A DNA stretch of 12,417 nucleotides, from positions 1 to 12,417 of the forward strand of contig JAKIYB010000014.1 of assembly GCA_022708765.1 (NCBI GenBank), in the 5' to 3' direction. Made by a program: the position numbers and the translations under genes. Origin of the DNA: Armatimonadota bacterium. GTDB taxonomy: Bacteria > Armatimonadota > Hebobacteria > CAIYQO01. The notes beneath the pieces are model-generated. The model was not told the DNA's origin and did no database searches. It was given only the letters and a program-made list of their open reading frames with translations. Every line of letters begins with the position of its first letter. Positions within the stretch are counted from its first letter, which is position 1. Shown piece by piece: positions 1-7,102 of this stretch.

Positions 1-1055
1 GGTGACTGCGTGCGCAGTCCCACCGCCAGTCCGAAGAGGAGCAGTCCCGCCGCCGCCAGCGGCAACGGCTGCAGCGCTTCGACGATGCGCCGGCGCCGGC
101 GCCAGGCGGCAAACGCGAGCCCCCCGGCCCCCAGCACCAGTGCCAGCAAACCCCACGCCTGCAGCCACACCAGCAACTGGCGGACGAGGAAGAGGTCGCT
201 GAGGCCTGGCGCGGCCAGCGCGGTGACGTCAAGTCTGGGGAAGAGGAAGCACACCAGGCGCGCCAGTGCCAGCGGGCCGGCGACGGCCAGCAGCAGCGCG
301 GCGGGCAGCCAGGCCTGGGCGGGCTCATCGCGCCGGCGCCAGAGCCACCAGGGGAGGTAGACGGCGGGACCGAGCCAGCCGAGGATGACGAGGAGCATGG
401 CGCCGCTGGCGGCCCGCGGCGCGGCGGTGAGGATGGCGCTCCACGCCTCGGTGAGGAGGATGGGACCGAGCAGGCCCTGCAGCCAGCCCAATCCGCCCAG
501 TCCCAGGAGCGCGGCCAACCCCAAGGCCGCCAGCGGCTCCCAGTCCGTCCAGCCGCGCAGCGGTTTGCCCATCCACAGCCAGAGCAGTCCCACGCCTATG
601 AGCAGCGCCAGCCACGTGACGATGAGCAGCGGCAAGCGCAGGCCGAAGAGAAGCAGCAGCGCACACCAGAGGGAGAGCAGCAGCACGATGGCCGGGCCGC
701 CGGCACGCGCGCCCAGAATGCGGCGGGCGGCCGGTACCCATGCAGCGGCGGCAAGCACGGCGCTGAGCAGCGCGCTCGCCCACAGCGTATAGGCATCCAT
801 GAGCAGCACCGGTCCGGTGCGCGCCCAGCCGAAGAACGCGGGGTCAGCGATGGGGGCCGCGCGAAGAAGGGCGATGCCGGCGAGCAGTGCCATGCCGCCA
901 CTGACCAGCACCGCTAGCCAGAGGGGAGCGCGCACCGCCTGGGCGTATTCATGGGCGGGGATGACGCGGAGCGGGATGAGGGCCAGCATGTAGAGCGCCA
1001 GCATGAAGGCGGCGAGCAACGGCAGGCTGATGATCGTGATGACGAGAATCGCCAC
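1..1055 (-). CDS. Polytopic membrane protein, probable diverged NuoL/NuoM-type antiporter subunit (partial, 3' end outside window)
   Basis: An open frame runs from GTG at 1055 to the window edge (351 codons, no stop). The product is very hydrophobic, with about nine predicted membrane helices and few charged residues. I recognise the pattern of the proton-antiporter subunits of complex I and Mrp (NuoL/NuoM family). LGWLGPAVYLPWWLW (residues 225-239) lies where these proteins have LGxxGKSAQxPLHTW. LPLLIVTWLALLIG (141-154) matches the helix that ends in a Trp-Glu pair. An Arg-rich loop near 317 matches the DIKRxLAYS loop. The functional residues are replaced: the helix-5 Glu by Leu149 and the helix-7 Lys by Pro230. 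GGAGGA lies 3 nt before the GTG, a short spacing, so a downstream start is possible. The gene follows pilB by 13 bp and may be co-transcribed. The family call rests on pattern matching by eye; an unrelated polytopic protein remains possible. Confidence 0.5.
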   Translation of the reverse strand, partial: MAILVITIISLPLLAAFMLALYMLALIPLRVIPAHEYAQAVRAPLWLAVLVSGGMALLAGIALLRAAPIADPAFFGWARTGPVLLMDAYTLWASALLSAVLAAAAWVPAARRILGARAGGPAIVLLLSLWCALLLLFGLRLPLLIVTWLALLIGVGLLWLWMGKPLRGWTDWEPLAALGLAALLGLGGLGWLQGLLGPILLTEAWSAILTAAPRAASGAMLLVILGWLGPAVYLPWWLWRRRDEPAQAWLPAALLLAVAGPLALARLVCFLFPRLDVTALAAPGLSDLFLVRQLLVWLQAWGLLALVLGAGGLAFAAWRRRRRIVEALQPLPLAAAGLLLFGLAVGLRTQS

Positions 1056-1068
1056 GGCTCCTCCAGCG

Positions 1069-2799
1069 CTACTCGGTGTAGACGACGCGCAGCGCCTCTT
1101 CCACGGAGGTGACGCCCTGCACGATCTTCTGCATGGCGTCCTGCTGCAGGGAGACCATGCCATTCTCTAGCGCCGCCTCGCGAATGACGTGGGAGGGCTC
1201 GCGGTTGAGAATGAGCTTGCGCACGTCGTTTTCCACCACCATCAGCTCGAAGATACCCATGCGTCCCTTGTATCCGACGCCGCGACAATGCGCGCAACCG
1301 ACGCTCCGGTAGAAGGTGACCTGATCCACTTCGAGCGGCAGGTTCATGCGGTGAATGGCTTCCGGTGATGGCGTATAGGCTTCCTTGCAGCGCGGACAGA
1401 GCACGCGCACCAGCCGCTGGGCGAGGACGCCGATGACGGAGGACGCGATGAGGAACGGCTCGATGCCCATCTCGATGAGACGGGTGGCGGCGGTGGGCGC
1501 GTCGTTGGTATGCAGGGTGGAAAAGACACGGTGGCCGGTGAGCGCCGATTCGATGGAAATGAGGGCGGTTTCCGCGTCGCGCGTTTCCCCCACGAGGATG
1601 ATGTCCGGATCCTGGCGCAGGAAAGTGCGCAGGGCGATGGGGAAGGTGAGGCCGGCCCGGTAATTCACCTGTACCTGCGTCAGTCCCGCCAACTGATACT
1701 CCACCGGGTCTTCGACGGTGAGAATGTTCACGTCGCCGCTGTTGAGCTGGTTCAGCGTGGCATACAGCGTGGTGGATTTCCCCGAGCCAGTGGGTCCGGT
1801 GACCAGTATGATGCCAAAGCTGCGGTGAATGAGGCGGTCGTAGGTTTCCAGCATCGCGGAGGGGAAACCGAGCTTGCTCAACGGGATATTGACGCCGCTC
1901 TTATCGAGCACGCGCAGCACGACTTTCTCGCCATGCACGCCGGGCAGCGTGGAAACGCGCATATCATATTCGCGGCCATGCAGCGCCAGCGAGATGCGGC
2001 CGTCCTGCGGCACGCGTTTTTCCGAGATATCCAGCTCGGCCATGACTTTGATACGAGAGATGAGCGCGGCCTGCGCCTGTTTCGGCACGACGGCGCCGTC
2101 GGTGAGGATACCATCCAGCCGATAGCGCACGCGCAGTTTATCCGCTTCCGGCTGGATGTGGATATCGCTGGCCTTATCGGTGAGCGCCTGCTGGATTATC
2201 ATGTTCGCGAGCTGGACGATGGGGGCGTCATCGAGGAGCTCGCGCAGTTGATCCACGGAGATATCCTCGTCGCCGCGCGCCTCCTTGAAGGTAATTTCCT
2301 CAATTGCGACCTCGCCCACCACCTTTTTCAGCGTCTCCTCAATATGCGAACCGGAGGTCAGGAGGCCGGTGATGGCGTTATTCAGGTCTTCTTCGATGGT
2401 AATGACCGGGTCCACTTCCAGACCGGTAGCGAGCCGCAATTGGTCAATGGCGAAGATATCGAGGGGATTGAGCATCGCCACCATGAGGCGATTGCCGCGT
2501 TTGGAAATGGGCAGGCAGCGGAAGCGCTGCATGATATGCTTGGGCACCAGGCTGGTGATGGCGGGCGTGAGCTGATCGGGCTGCAGGTCCACGAAGGGGA
2601 CGCCCCACTGGCGACCGAGGGCGCGCGCGCGGTCACGCTCGGTGATGAGCCCCATGCGCACGAGGAGTTGACCGAGTGGCTCATGCGTATTCCGCTGGAT
2701 CTGCAGCGCGCGCTCCAGTTCCTGCTCGTTGAGCCCGGTCAACTCGCGGATGATTTCCCCAAACAGGCGATGTCCGATGATGGCCATAGGCGGGTACAC
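1069..2799 (-). CDS. pilB: Type IV pilus extension ATPase PilB (GspE/PulE family)
   Basis: This is the cytoplasmic hexameric ATPase that powers pilus assembly. Numbered from the GTG at 2799, the 576-residue protein has an N-terminal MshEN/GspE-N region (about 10-160), the N2 segment with SDIHIQP and RYRLDG (211-230), Walker A GPTGSGKS (335-342), Walker B around DPDIILVGE (397-405), the His box TGHRVFSTLHTND (421-433), and a zinc-binding tetracysteine formed by CPRC (468-471) and CAHC (502-505). Length and domain order are normal for PilB. The tetracysteine and the MshEN-type region favour PilB/GspE over the retraction ATPase PilT. The start is uncertain: GTG at 2799 lies one base after a hairpin with only a weak GGGG ribosome site, while ATG at 2787 has none. 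The gene has its own promoter at 2842-2870, so it may be expressed apart from the pilM-pilQ operon upstream. The family is certain; a type II secretion role is less likely given the PilMNOP context. Confidence 0.95.
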   Translation of the reverse strand: MYPPMAIIGHRLFGEIIRELTGLNEQELERALQIQRNTHEPLGQLLVRMGLITERDRARALGRQWGVPFVDLQPDQLTPAITSLVPKHIMQRFRCLPISKRGNRLMVAMLNPLDIFAIDQLRLATGLEVDPVITIEEDLNNAITGLLTSGSHIEETLKKVVGEVAIEEITFKEARGDEDISVDQLRELLDDAPIVQLANMIIQQALTDKASDIHIQPEADKLRVRYRLDGILTDGAVVPKQAQAALISRIKVMAELDISEKRVPQDGRISLALHGREYDMRVSTLPGVHGEKVVLRVLDKSGVNIPLSKLGFPSAMLETYDRLIHRSFGIILVTGPTGSGKSTTLYATLNQLNSGDVNILTVEDPVEYQLAGLTQVQVNYRAGLTFPIALRTFLRQDPDIILVGETRDAETALISIESALTGHRVFSTLHTNDAPTAATRLIEMGIEPFLIASSVIGVLAQRLVRVLCPRCKEAYTPSPEAIHRMNLPLEVDQVTFYRSVGCAHCRGVGYKGRMGIFELMVVENDVRKLILNREPSHVIREAALENGMVSLQQDAMQKIVQGVTSVEEALRVVYTE

Positions 2800-2800
2800 G

Positions 2801-2832
2801 GTTGCCCCGACACGGAATACTGCCGGGGCAAC
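2801..2832 (-). repeat. Perfect 9-bp inverted repeat abutting the pilB start
   Basis: The arms GTTGCCCCG and CGGGGCAAC (2801-2809 and 2824-2832) are perfect complements around a 14-nt loop. On the pilB transcript the 3' arm holds the only ribosome-site-like bases (GGGG) and ends one base before the GTG at 2799. The predicted RNA start (about 2835) falls just before the 5' arm, so the RNA would begin almost directly with this stem. No U-tract follows, which argues against a terminator. Translational control or mRNA stabilisation is an inference. Confidence 0.5.
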
Positions 2833-2841
2833 CAGTATGTC

Positions 2842-2870
2842 ATTATATACCCGGTAACACGGGAACGCAA
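2842..2870 (-). promoter_or_regulatory. Sigma70-type promoter for pilB
   Basis: On the minus strand a perfect TATAAT (2847-2842) lies 17 bp after TTGCGT (2870-2865). The spacer contains a small imperfect dyad, CCCG-N6-CGGG (2850-2863). The predicted start of transcription is near 2835, giving a leader of about 36 nt. It lies between the lipoprotein stop and pilB, so pilB and the membrane gene after it can be transcribed separately. The -35 matches consensus only in TTG. Confidence 0.6.
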
Positions 2871-2890
2871 AAGCGCGCGTCAGCGGGGGG

Positions 2891-3586
2891 CTAGAGCGCG
2901 TCCACGTGCAGGGTAACGGATTGAGTCGCGACGCCGCCCAGCGCGGTGGTCACCTTGATGGTGAGGATGACGTCGGTATCCACGGCGATGTCTTTGGACG
3001 CCCAGCCGGTATTCTGATCATTCGGCGCGGTGAAGGTGCCCATGTTGGCCGGCGCCTGGGTCCAGGTGATGCTGAGCGGGCGGTCGCCGGGCGTGTAGGT
3101 GACGGTCGGCGCGAGGTTTACCCCGGCCTGCTCGTTCACCGTCGAGCCATCTAATCCGGGCGCGAACGCGATAACCGGATTGAGGGTCGCGGCATCCGAC
3201 ACCAGCAGATTGATGGGCGCGGTGACTTTGCCGCCCTTGGCGGTGGTGATGGTCAGAACGAGCGTCACCGGATTATTGCGCGTACCGGCGGGCAGGTCGG
3301 CGGACAGCCAGGAGGTGCCGATGGTGTTCGTGGAGGCGAAGGTACCGGCCCCGGCCGGCGACTGCGTCCACGTAATGCTGGCGATGCTGTCCTCCGTGTC
3401 CGGCAGGTCCACCTCGGTGTCGCCGCTGATGACGAGCGGGTAATTATCCGGCATACTCGGCAGGGTGGTGCCTTCAGCGAACTTGAAGTTAATGGCCGGG
3501 CGCAGCGCGCCGGCGTCCCCGTGGCATCCGGCCAGCAGCAGCATGCCGGTCGCGACGATAGTGAGTCCCAGTAGAATACGCATCAT
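2891..3586 (-). CDS. Putative lipoprotein with two tandem Ig-like repeats, linked to pilQ
   Basis: The 231-residue product starts with a signal peptide and the lipobox LLAGC (Cys21), so it should be a lipid-anchored periplasmic or outer-membrane protein. After a short linker it holds two copies of a beta-rich module of about 100 residues (roughly 29-129 and 136-229). Each contains ITWTQ-x-PA followed by GTF (71-84 and 173-185), then a Trp, an LTI/LTIKV strand and a Gly-Gly turn. This looks like an Ig/PKD-type fold, but I do not recognise a named family. Start choice: an ATG at 3601 follows the pilQ stop directly, but GGAGG (3599-3595) lies inside that extension, 8 nt before ATG 3586, so 3586 is preferred. 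It is the last gene of the pilM-pilQ operon, 15 bp after pilQ. Its position suggests a secretin accessory or pilotin-like role, but it shows no TPR or other known pilotin fold. Function is unknown. Confidence 0.8.
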   Translation of the reverse strand: MMRILLGLTIVATGMLLLAGCHGDAGALRPAINFKFAEGTTLPSMPDNYPLVISGDTEVDLPDTEDSIASITWTQSPAGAGTFASTNTIGTSWLSADLPAGTRNNPVTLVLTITTAKGGKVTAPINLLVSDAATLNPVIAFAPGLDGSTVNEQAGVNLAPTVTYTPGDRPLSITWTQAPANMGTFTAPNDQNTGWASKDIAVDTDVILTIKVTTALGGVATQSVTLHVDAL

Positions 3587-3594
3587 CTGCCTTG

Positions 3595-3599
3595 CCTCC
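3595..3599 (-). promoter_or_regulatory. Ribosome binding site that sets the lipoprotein start
   Basis: GGAGG lies 8 nt before the ATG at 3586 and just inside an upstream in-frame ATG (3601). The 3601 start would begin at the base before the pilQ stop codon and leave this strong site unused, so 3586 is the likelier start. Confidence 0.65.
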
Positions 3600-3601
3600 A
3601 T

Positions 3602-5755
3602 TTATTGACCCGCCGACGGCGTCGGAGCGGGCGCCGGCGCGCCCGTGCCCACGAGCGACGGCGTGACGAGAATAACGAGCTCCGTCTGCGAGGGAGCGAC
3701 ACGTTTGGACCGGAAGAGCGAGCCGATGAGCGGGAGCTTTCCGAGGCCGGGCACCGACTGGCGCTGCTCTTCCTCACGGCTCTGCATCAGCCCGCCGATG
3801 ACCAGCGTTTCGCCGGAGCGCACCTGCACCACCGTCGTGCTGGTATTTTCTTGAATATTCGGCAGGTCCGCCCCGGAGATGCCCTTACGGAAGGTGGGCG
3901 TCTCAGTGACGCTGGAGGTAATCTCCAGCGTAATAAGCCCATCCGACGATACCAGCGGGCGCACCTGCAGGGTGACGCCGGTGTTGACGGAGTTCAGCGA
4001 GAAGACCGGTCCGGTGTTGGCGATGGCGCTCACCGTCTCGTAGAAGAACTGCCCGCCGACATGGATGGTTGCCTGCTCGCCATTCTGCACCACGGTAGAC
4101 GGGCGATTGATGACTTTCGCCTTGTTCGCCGTTTGCAGCGCGTTGATCGTCGCGTTGATATTGATCGGCGCGCGTACGATGCGACCGAGATCCAGCGGGT
4201 CGGACGGCTGCGTTTCATTCAGATTCACGCTTGCCTGTCCCGCCACGTTCGTCGTGCCGATGATGCCGCTCCAGTTCACGCCCAGATTGTTCACTTCGCC
4301 GGAGTTCAGGCTGACGATCTCCGTGTTAATGGAGACTTGCGCCGGCGCGGTGTCCAGGGTGAGGAGCAGCGACTGCGCGCGGGTGACCACCGGGTCCGGA
4401 CCACGGAGCACGAGATCGAACACCTCGGCGCCCCCACCCTTCCCACTGGCGGCGGGCGCGCCGCTTTCGCCGCCAGGGACAGCCGCTTTACTCGCGGTAC
4501 CGCGTTTTGCCGGCGCCAGCGTGACCTGCAGCCCTTCCTGACCGTAAATTTCATCCAGCTTCTTCTTCGCGTCATCGCCTTTGAGGAAGCGCAGCGTGTA
4601 GATTTTCTCCACGCGTTCGGGGCCGATATCCACGGCGGCCAGCGCGGTCACCGCCTGATTCACCACGTCTTCCGGGCCGCGCAGGATGAAATCGCCGATG
4701 GGCTCGGTGATATTCAGGTTGCCGTCTTTATCGCGGCGCACCATGGCGCCCACCGGATTGCTCTTCACCGATGCCGCCGCCTTCTCGCCCTCCGCCATGC
4801 TGGCGACTTCGGAGAAGGTCATCGGCGCCGTGAGGATGGTCAGGCCGCGCGCCTGGAAGCGCTCCAGCAGGTAGCTGATGGCCTGGGTCGCGTAGATGCG
4901 CTTCACACCGCAGCGTTTTTCCACCTGGGGCATCTCCACGTCAATGCGGGAGACGCTGGCCAGCGCGCGCTCCACCACCGGTTTCGGGCCGCGCAGGATG
5001 AGCTCGTTGCTCTTCCAGGCGGCAGCATCAGCGGGAGCGGCGTCGGCATTCTCGACCCACAGGCGCTGTGGCGCGTACCGAATGGTGAGGCCGTCACCTT
5101 TATACAGCTCTTCAAGATACTGTTTCGCCTGCCAGGCCACCACCGATTTCACGCGGTAGCTCATCTCCGCCACTTCCGGCTCCGCCGCGGGCGGCACGTC
5201 AGTGGCAGCCTTGCCGGGCAGGTCAATCTCAGCGAGCAGCACCTTGGCGGCGATGAGGCGTTTTGCCGGGCCGGAGAGCACCAGCCGACCCGGGATCTCC
5301 TTCACCGCCACGTCCTTGAAGGCGATGTTCAGCGCGCCGATAGCATCGGCGGCGGAGATGTAGGTCAGCGCTACCACCGCATTGGCGGGCGGCTCGGTAC
5401 CGATATCGCTCGCCGGGCGGGTGGCGGTCTCCGCGCGCGGCGTCACCAGGTAAGTGTTGCCGGTGAGCCGGTAGCTGAGATTCGCCATATTGGCGATGAT
5501 CGCCAGCGCCTCTTCCAGGGTGACGTTACGCAGTTTCAGCGTAATCTCCCCCTTGACGTCCGGCGCGACGGCGATGTTCGTGCCGCTCACGTCGGCCAGC
5601 GCCTTCAGCACCACCGGAATCGGTGAGCCGACGAAATCCAGGGAGGTAATGCGATACCCCGGACCGGCGAAGGCGGCGATGGCGAGAGCGAGGAGGCCGA
5701 TAAGCAGCAGCCCCCGGCAATGGCGCGTCGCCAGTTCCCGTATCAGTGCAACCAT
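3602..5755 (-). CDS. pilQ: Type IV pilus secretin PilQ with extended N-terminal modules
   Basis: This is the outer-membrane channel through which the pilus leaves the cell. The 717-residue protein has a signal peptide (1-30, ending IAAFA), an STN-like N0 domain (33-107, with VTLEEAL at 78-84), four N1/NolW-like modules, the secretin beta-barrel domain (about 471-702) and a short Ala/Pro tail. Each N1-like module ends in a related motif: LVLSGP (158-163), LILRGP (252-257), FILRGP (356-361) and LVLRGP (448-453), each followed by a helix and an Asp. The secretin signature lies at the end, with VPGLGKLPLIGSLFR (668-682) and TELVILVTPSLV (691-702). ATG 5755 is chosen because AGGAGG precedes it by 8 nt, it follows the pilP stop by 1 bp, and a signal peptide begins there; the frame stays open farther upstream but that stretch overlaps pilP and is not protein-like. 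GspD of type II secretion is the alternative; the neighbours argue for PilQ. Confidence 0.95.
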   Translation of the reverse strand: MVALIRELATRHCRGLLLIGLLALAIAAFAGPGYRITSLDFVGSPIPVVLKALADVSGTNIAVAPDVKGEITLKLRNVTLEEALAIIANMANLSYRLTGNTYLVTPRAETATRPASDIGTEPPANAVVALTYISAADAIGALNIAFKDVAVKEIPGRLVLSGPAKRLIAAKVLLAEIDLPGKAATDVPPAAEPEVAEMSYRVKSVVAWQAKQYLEELYKGDGLTIRYAPQRLWVENADAAPADAAAWKSNELILRGPKPVVERALASVSRIDVEMPQVEKRCGVKRIYATQAISYLLERFQARGLTILTAPMTFSEVASMAEGEKAAASVKSNPVGAMVRRDKDGNLNITEPIGDFILRGPEDVVNQAVTALAAVDIGPERVEKIYTLRFLKGDDAKKKLDEIYGQEGLQVTLAPAKRGTASKAAVPGGESGAPAASGKGGGAEVFDLVLRGPDPVVTRAQSLLLTLDTAPAQVSINTEIVSLNSGEVNNLGVNWSGIIGTTNVAGQASVNLNETQPSDPLDLGRIVRAPININATINALQTANKAKVINRPSTVVQNGEQATIHVGGQFFYETVSAIANTGPVFSLNSVNTGVTLQVRPLVSSDGLITLEITSSVTETPTFRKGISGADLPNIQENTSTTVVQVRSGETLVIGGLMQSREEEQRQSVPGLGKLPLIGSLFRSKRVAPSQTELVILVTPSLVGTGAPAPAPTPSAGQ

Positions 5756-5756
5756 G

Positions 5757-6377
5757 TCAACTACCTCCTGACAAACGGAAGCGCGCAGATTGAGTACCAT
5801 TGGACAGCGTGACCGACGTCGGGGTGATTGCCGTGACGGTCCACAGGTTGCCCTGCGCATCGGGGATTTTCTCCCCTTTGAGTAACGTATACGGCTTGTC
5901 GTCGGCAGAGAGCGCCACGTAGGTGGTGTCGCGCGTACTGCCGAAGATAATGCCGTGCACCACAATCTTCGGGGGTTCCACCGCGATGGGCTCCACCTCG
6001 CCGGCGCCGGGCAGCGTGGCGCCGGGCAGGAGCCGCGTATCAATATTGAACGGAATCGGGGGTGGATTCGGGTTTATATTGACCGGGACCGGCGCCGGGC
6101 GCGTCGCCCCCGCCGGCAGTGCGGGCAGCAGCAGATCCTTGAAGGGATCGCGCCCGCCGCTGACGGTGGGGATGGCCTGTTTTACGCGAGCAGGATCCGC
6201 CCAGGCCACCTCGATGGTGGCGGCGGCCGCCGGCGTGGCTGCCGTTTGCGCGGTGTCGGTCTTCGGCTTCTTCGCCGTCGGTGTTTTCGGCTTGGGGTTC
6301 AGCGTCATCACCACCGCCACTCCGAGCACGAGCAGCAGCACGACGAGCGCCGTGATTTCGACATGCTGTTTCTTCAC
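5757..6377 (-). CDS. pilP: PilP-like periplasmic linker protein
   Basis: The 206-residue protein has one N-terminal membrane helix (about 8-26), a Lys/Pro/Ala linker, the motif GGRDPF (74-79) typical of PilP and GspC proteins that dock on a secretin, a Pro-rich stretch with NPNPPPIPF, and a C-terminal beta domain (about 133-203, with HGIIFGS and LLKGEKIP). PilP links the PilN-PilO pair to the N domains of PilQ. Proteobacterial PilP is normally a lipoprotein; this one has no cysteine at all and seems held by its helix instead. The start is GTG 6377, with GGAGG 8 nt upstream, in a GTGA overlap with the pilO stop, so translation is probably coupled. The assignment rests mainly on RDPF, the C-terminal domain and gene order; sequence identity in this family is always low. 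Confidence 0.82.
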   Translation of the reverse strand: MKKQHVEITALVVLLLVLGVAVVMTLNPKPKTPTAKKPKTDTAQTAATPAAAATIEVAWADPARVKQAIPTVSGGRDPFKDLLLPALPAGATRPAPVPVNINPNPPPIPFNIDTRLLPGATLPGAGEVEPIAVEPPKIVVHGIIFGSTRDTTYVALSADDKPYTLLKGEKIPDAQGNLWTVTAITPTSVTLSNGTQSARFRLSGGS

Positions 6378-7102
6378 CGGGCACCTCCATTGGTCACCGG
6401 AGCAGCCTTCTTCACCGGAGCGTCAGCGAGTTTATACTGTTCCGGAGTGATGATGGCATAGGTATCCAACCGGGCGGTGATAGCACCGGGTGCGATGTCG
6501 CGGCCGCGGCGCGGCGTGATATCGAGCGTACGCACGTAGACCAGTTTCGGGAAGGTGCGCAGTGTATCAAGCAGGCGCAGCAGGCTGAGGTAACTGCCTT
6601 CCACCTCCAGGTTAATCTGCTGCACGCGATACTTCGTCGTCTCCAGGTCGAGCGTTTTCACTTTCCGTGCAGGCGCTTTCGTTGGGCGTTTGCCGCTCAC
6701 TTTTTCCGTCGTCGGTTTCGCAGCCGTCGCCAGCGGACTGCTTTGCAGGTCCAGCGGGCGCAACTCGTCGGGCTGGATGCGGACGATAGCGTTGCCGGTA
6801 CGCGTGGCGGCATTCTGCAACTGCTCCAGGTAGGACGGCATATATTCATAATCAATGAGGCTGCCGTCAATGGTCTGCAGCTTTTTCGCCAGATCGAGTT
6901 GTTCGTCCCGCAGGTCGTCCCGCTTGGCCACCTCACTCTTAATATCGCGGATTTCTCTCTCCATGTCCTTGACCTTGCGGTCCATGCTGGCGTAGACCAC
7001 ATTCTGGCGGTGCCAGCCGAAGAGGCCGGCGGCCAGCACGAGAATGCCGATGCCCAGCACGATCATGAGTTTGAGGGTAAAGGCGGATTGCTGGATGCCC
7101 AT
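6374..7102 (-). CDS. pilO: Type IV pilus inner-membrane alignment protein PilO
   Basis: The 242-residue protein has a short cytoplasmic N-terminus, one membrane helix (about 10-29), a charged coiled coil (about 38-80) and a periplasmic alpha/beta domain (about 85-220) of the ferredoxin-like PilO type, including VEGSYLSLLRLLDTL (167-181). PilO pairs with PilN through the coiled coil and core domain. A basic, low-complexity insertion (about 122-152, rich in Lys, Pro and Thr) interrupts the periplasmic domain. The start is ATG 7102, in a TAATG overlap with the pilN stop, with GGAGGGG 8 nt upstream. Fold pattern, size and position between pilN and pilP all agree. Confidence 0.88.
   Translation of the reverse strand: MGIQQSAFTLKLMIVLGIGILVLAAGLFGWHRQNVVYASMDRKVKDMEREIRDIKSEVAKRDDLRDEQLDLAKKLQTIDGSLIDYEYMPSYLEQLQNAATRTGNAIVRIQPDELRPLDLQSSPLATAAKPTTEKVSGKRPTKAPARKVKTLDLETTKYRVQQINLEVEGSYLSLLRLLDTLRTFPKLVYVRTLDITPRRGRDIAPGAITARLDTYAIITPEQYKLADAPVKKAAPVTNGGAR

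Noticed and set aside
325..783. 152-codon minus-strand frame within the membrane protein gene
   Set aside because: Arg/Ala/His-rich and out of frame with the continuous hydrophobic reading frame from 1055 to 1, which fits a membrane protein much better.
1510..2916. 468-codon open frame on the plus strand opposite pilB
   Set aside because: It is antisense to a full PilB with all motifs, has the His/Arg/Asp-rich, domainless composition typical of GC-rich antisense frames, and no ribosome site.
3605..5626. 673-codon open frame on the plus strand opposite pilQ
   Set aside because: Long antisense frame caused by GC-rich codon use in pilQ; very Arg/His/Gly-rich with no fold.
5756..6043. N-terminal extension of pilQ to 6043
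   Set aside because: It would overlap pilP, is Arg/Pro/Ser-rich and not protein-like, and would bury the signal peptide that begins at 5755 after a good ribosome site.
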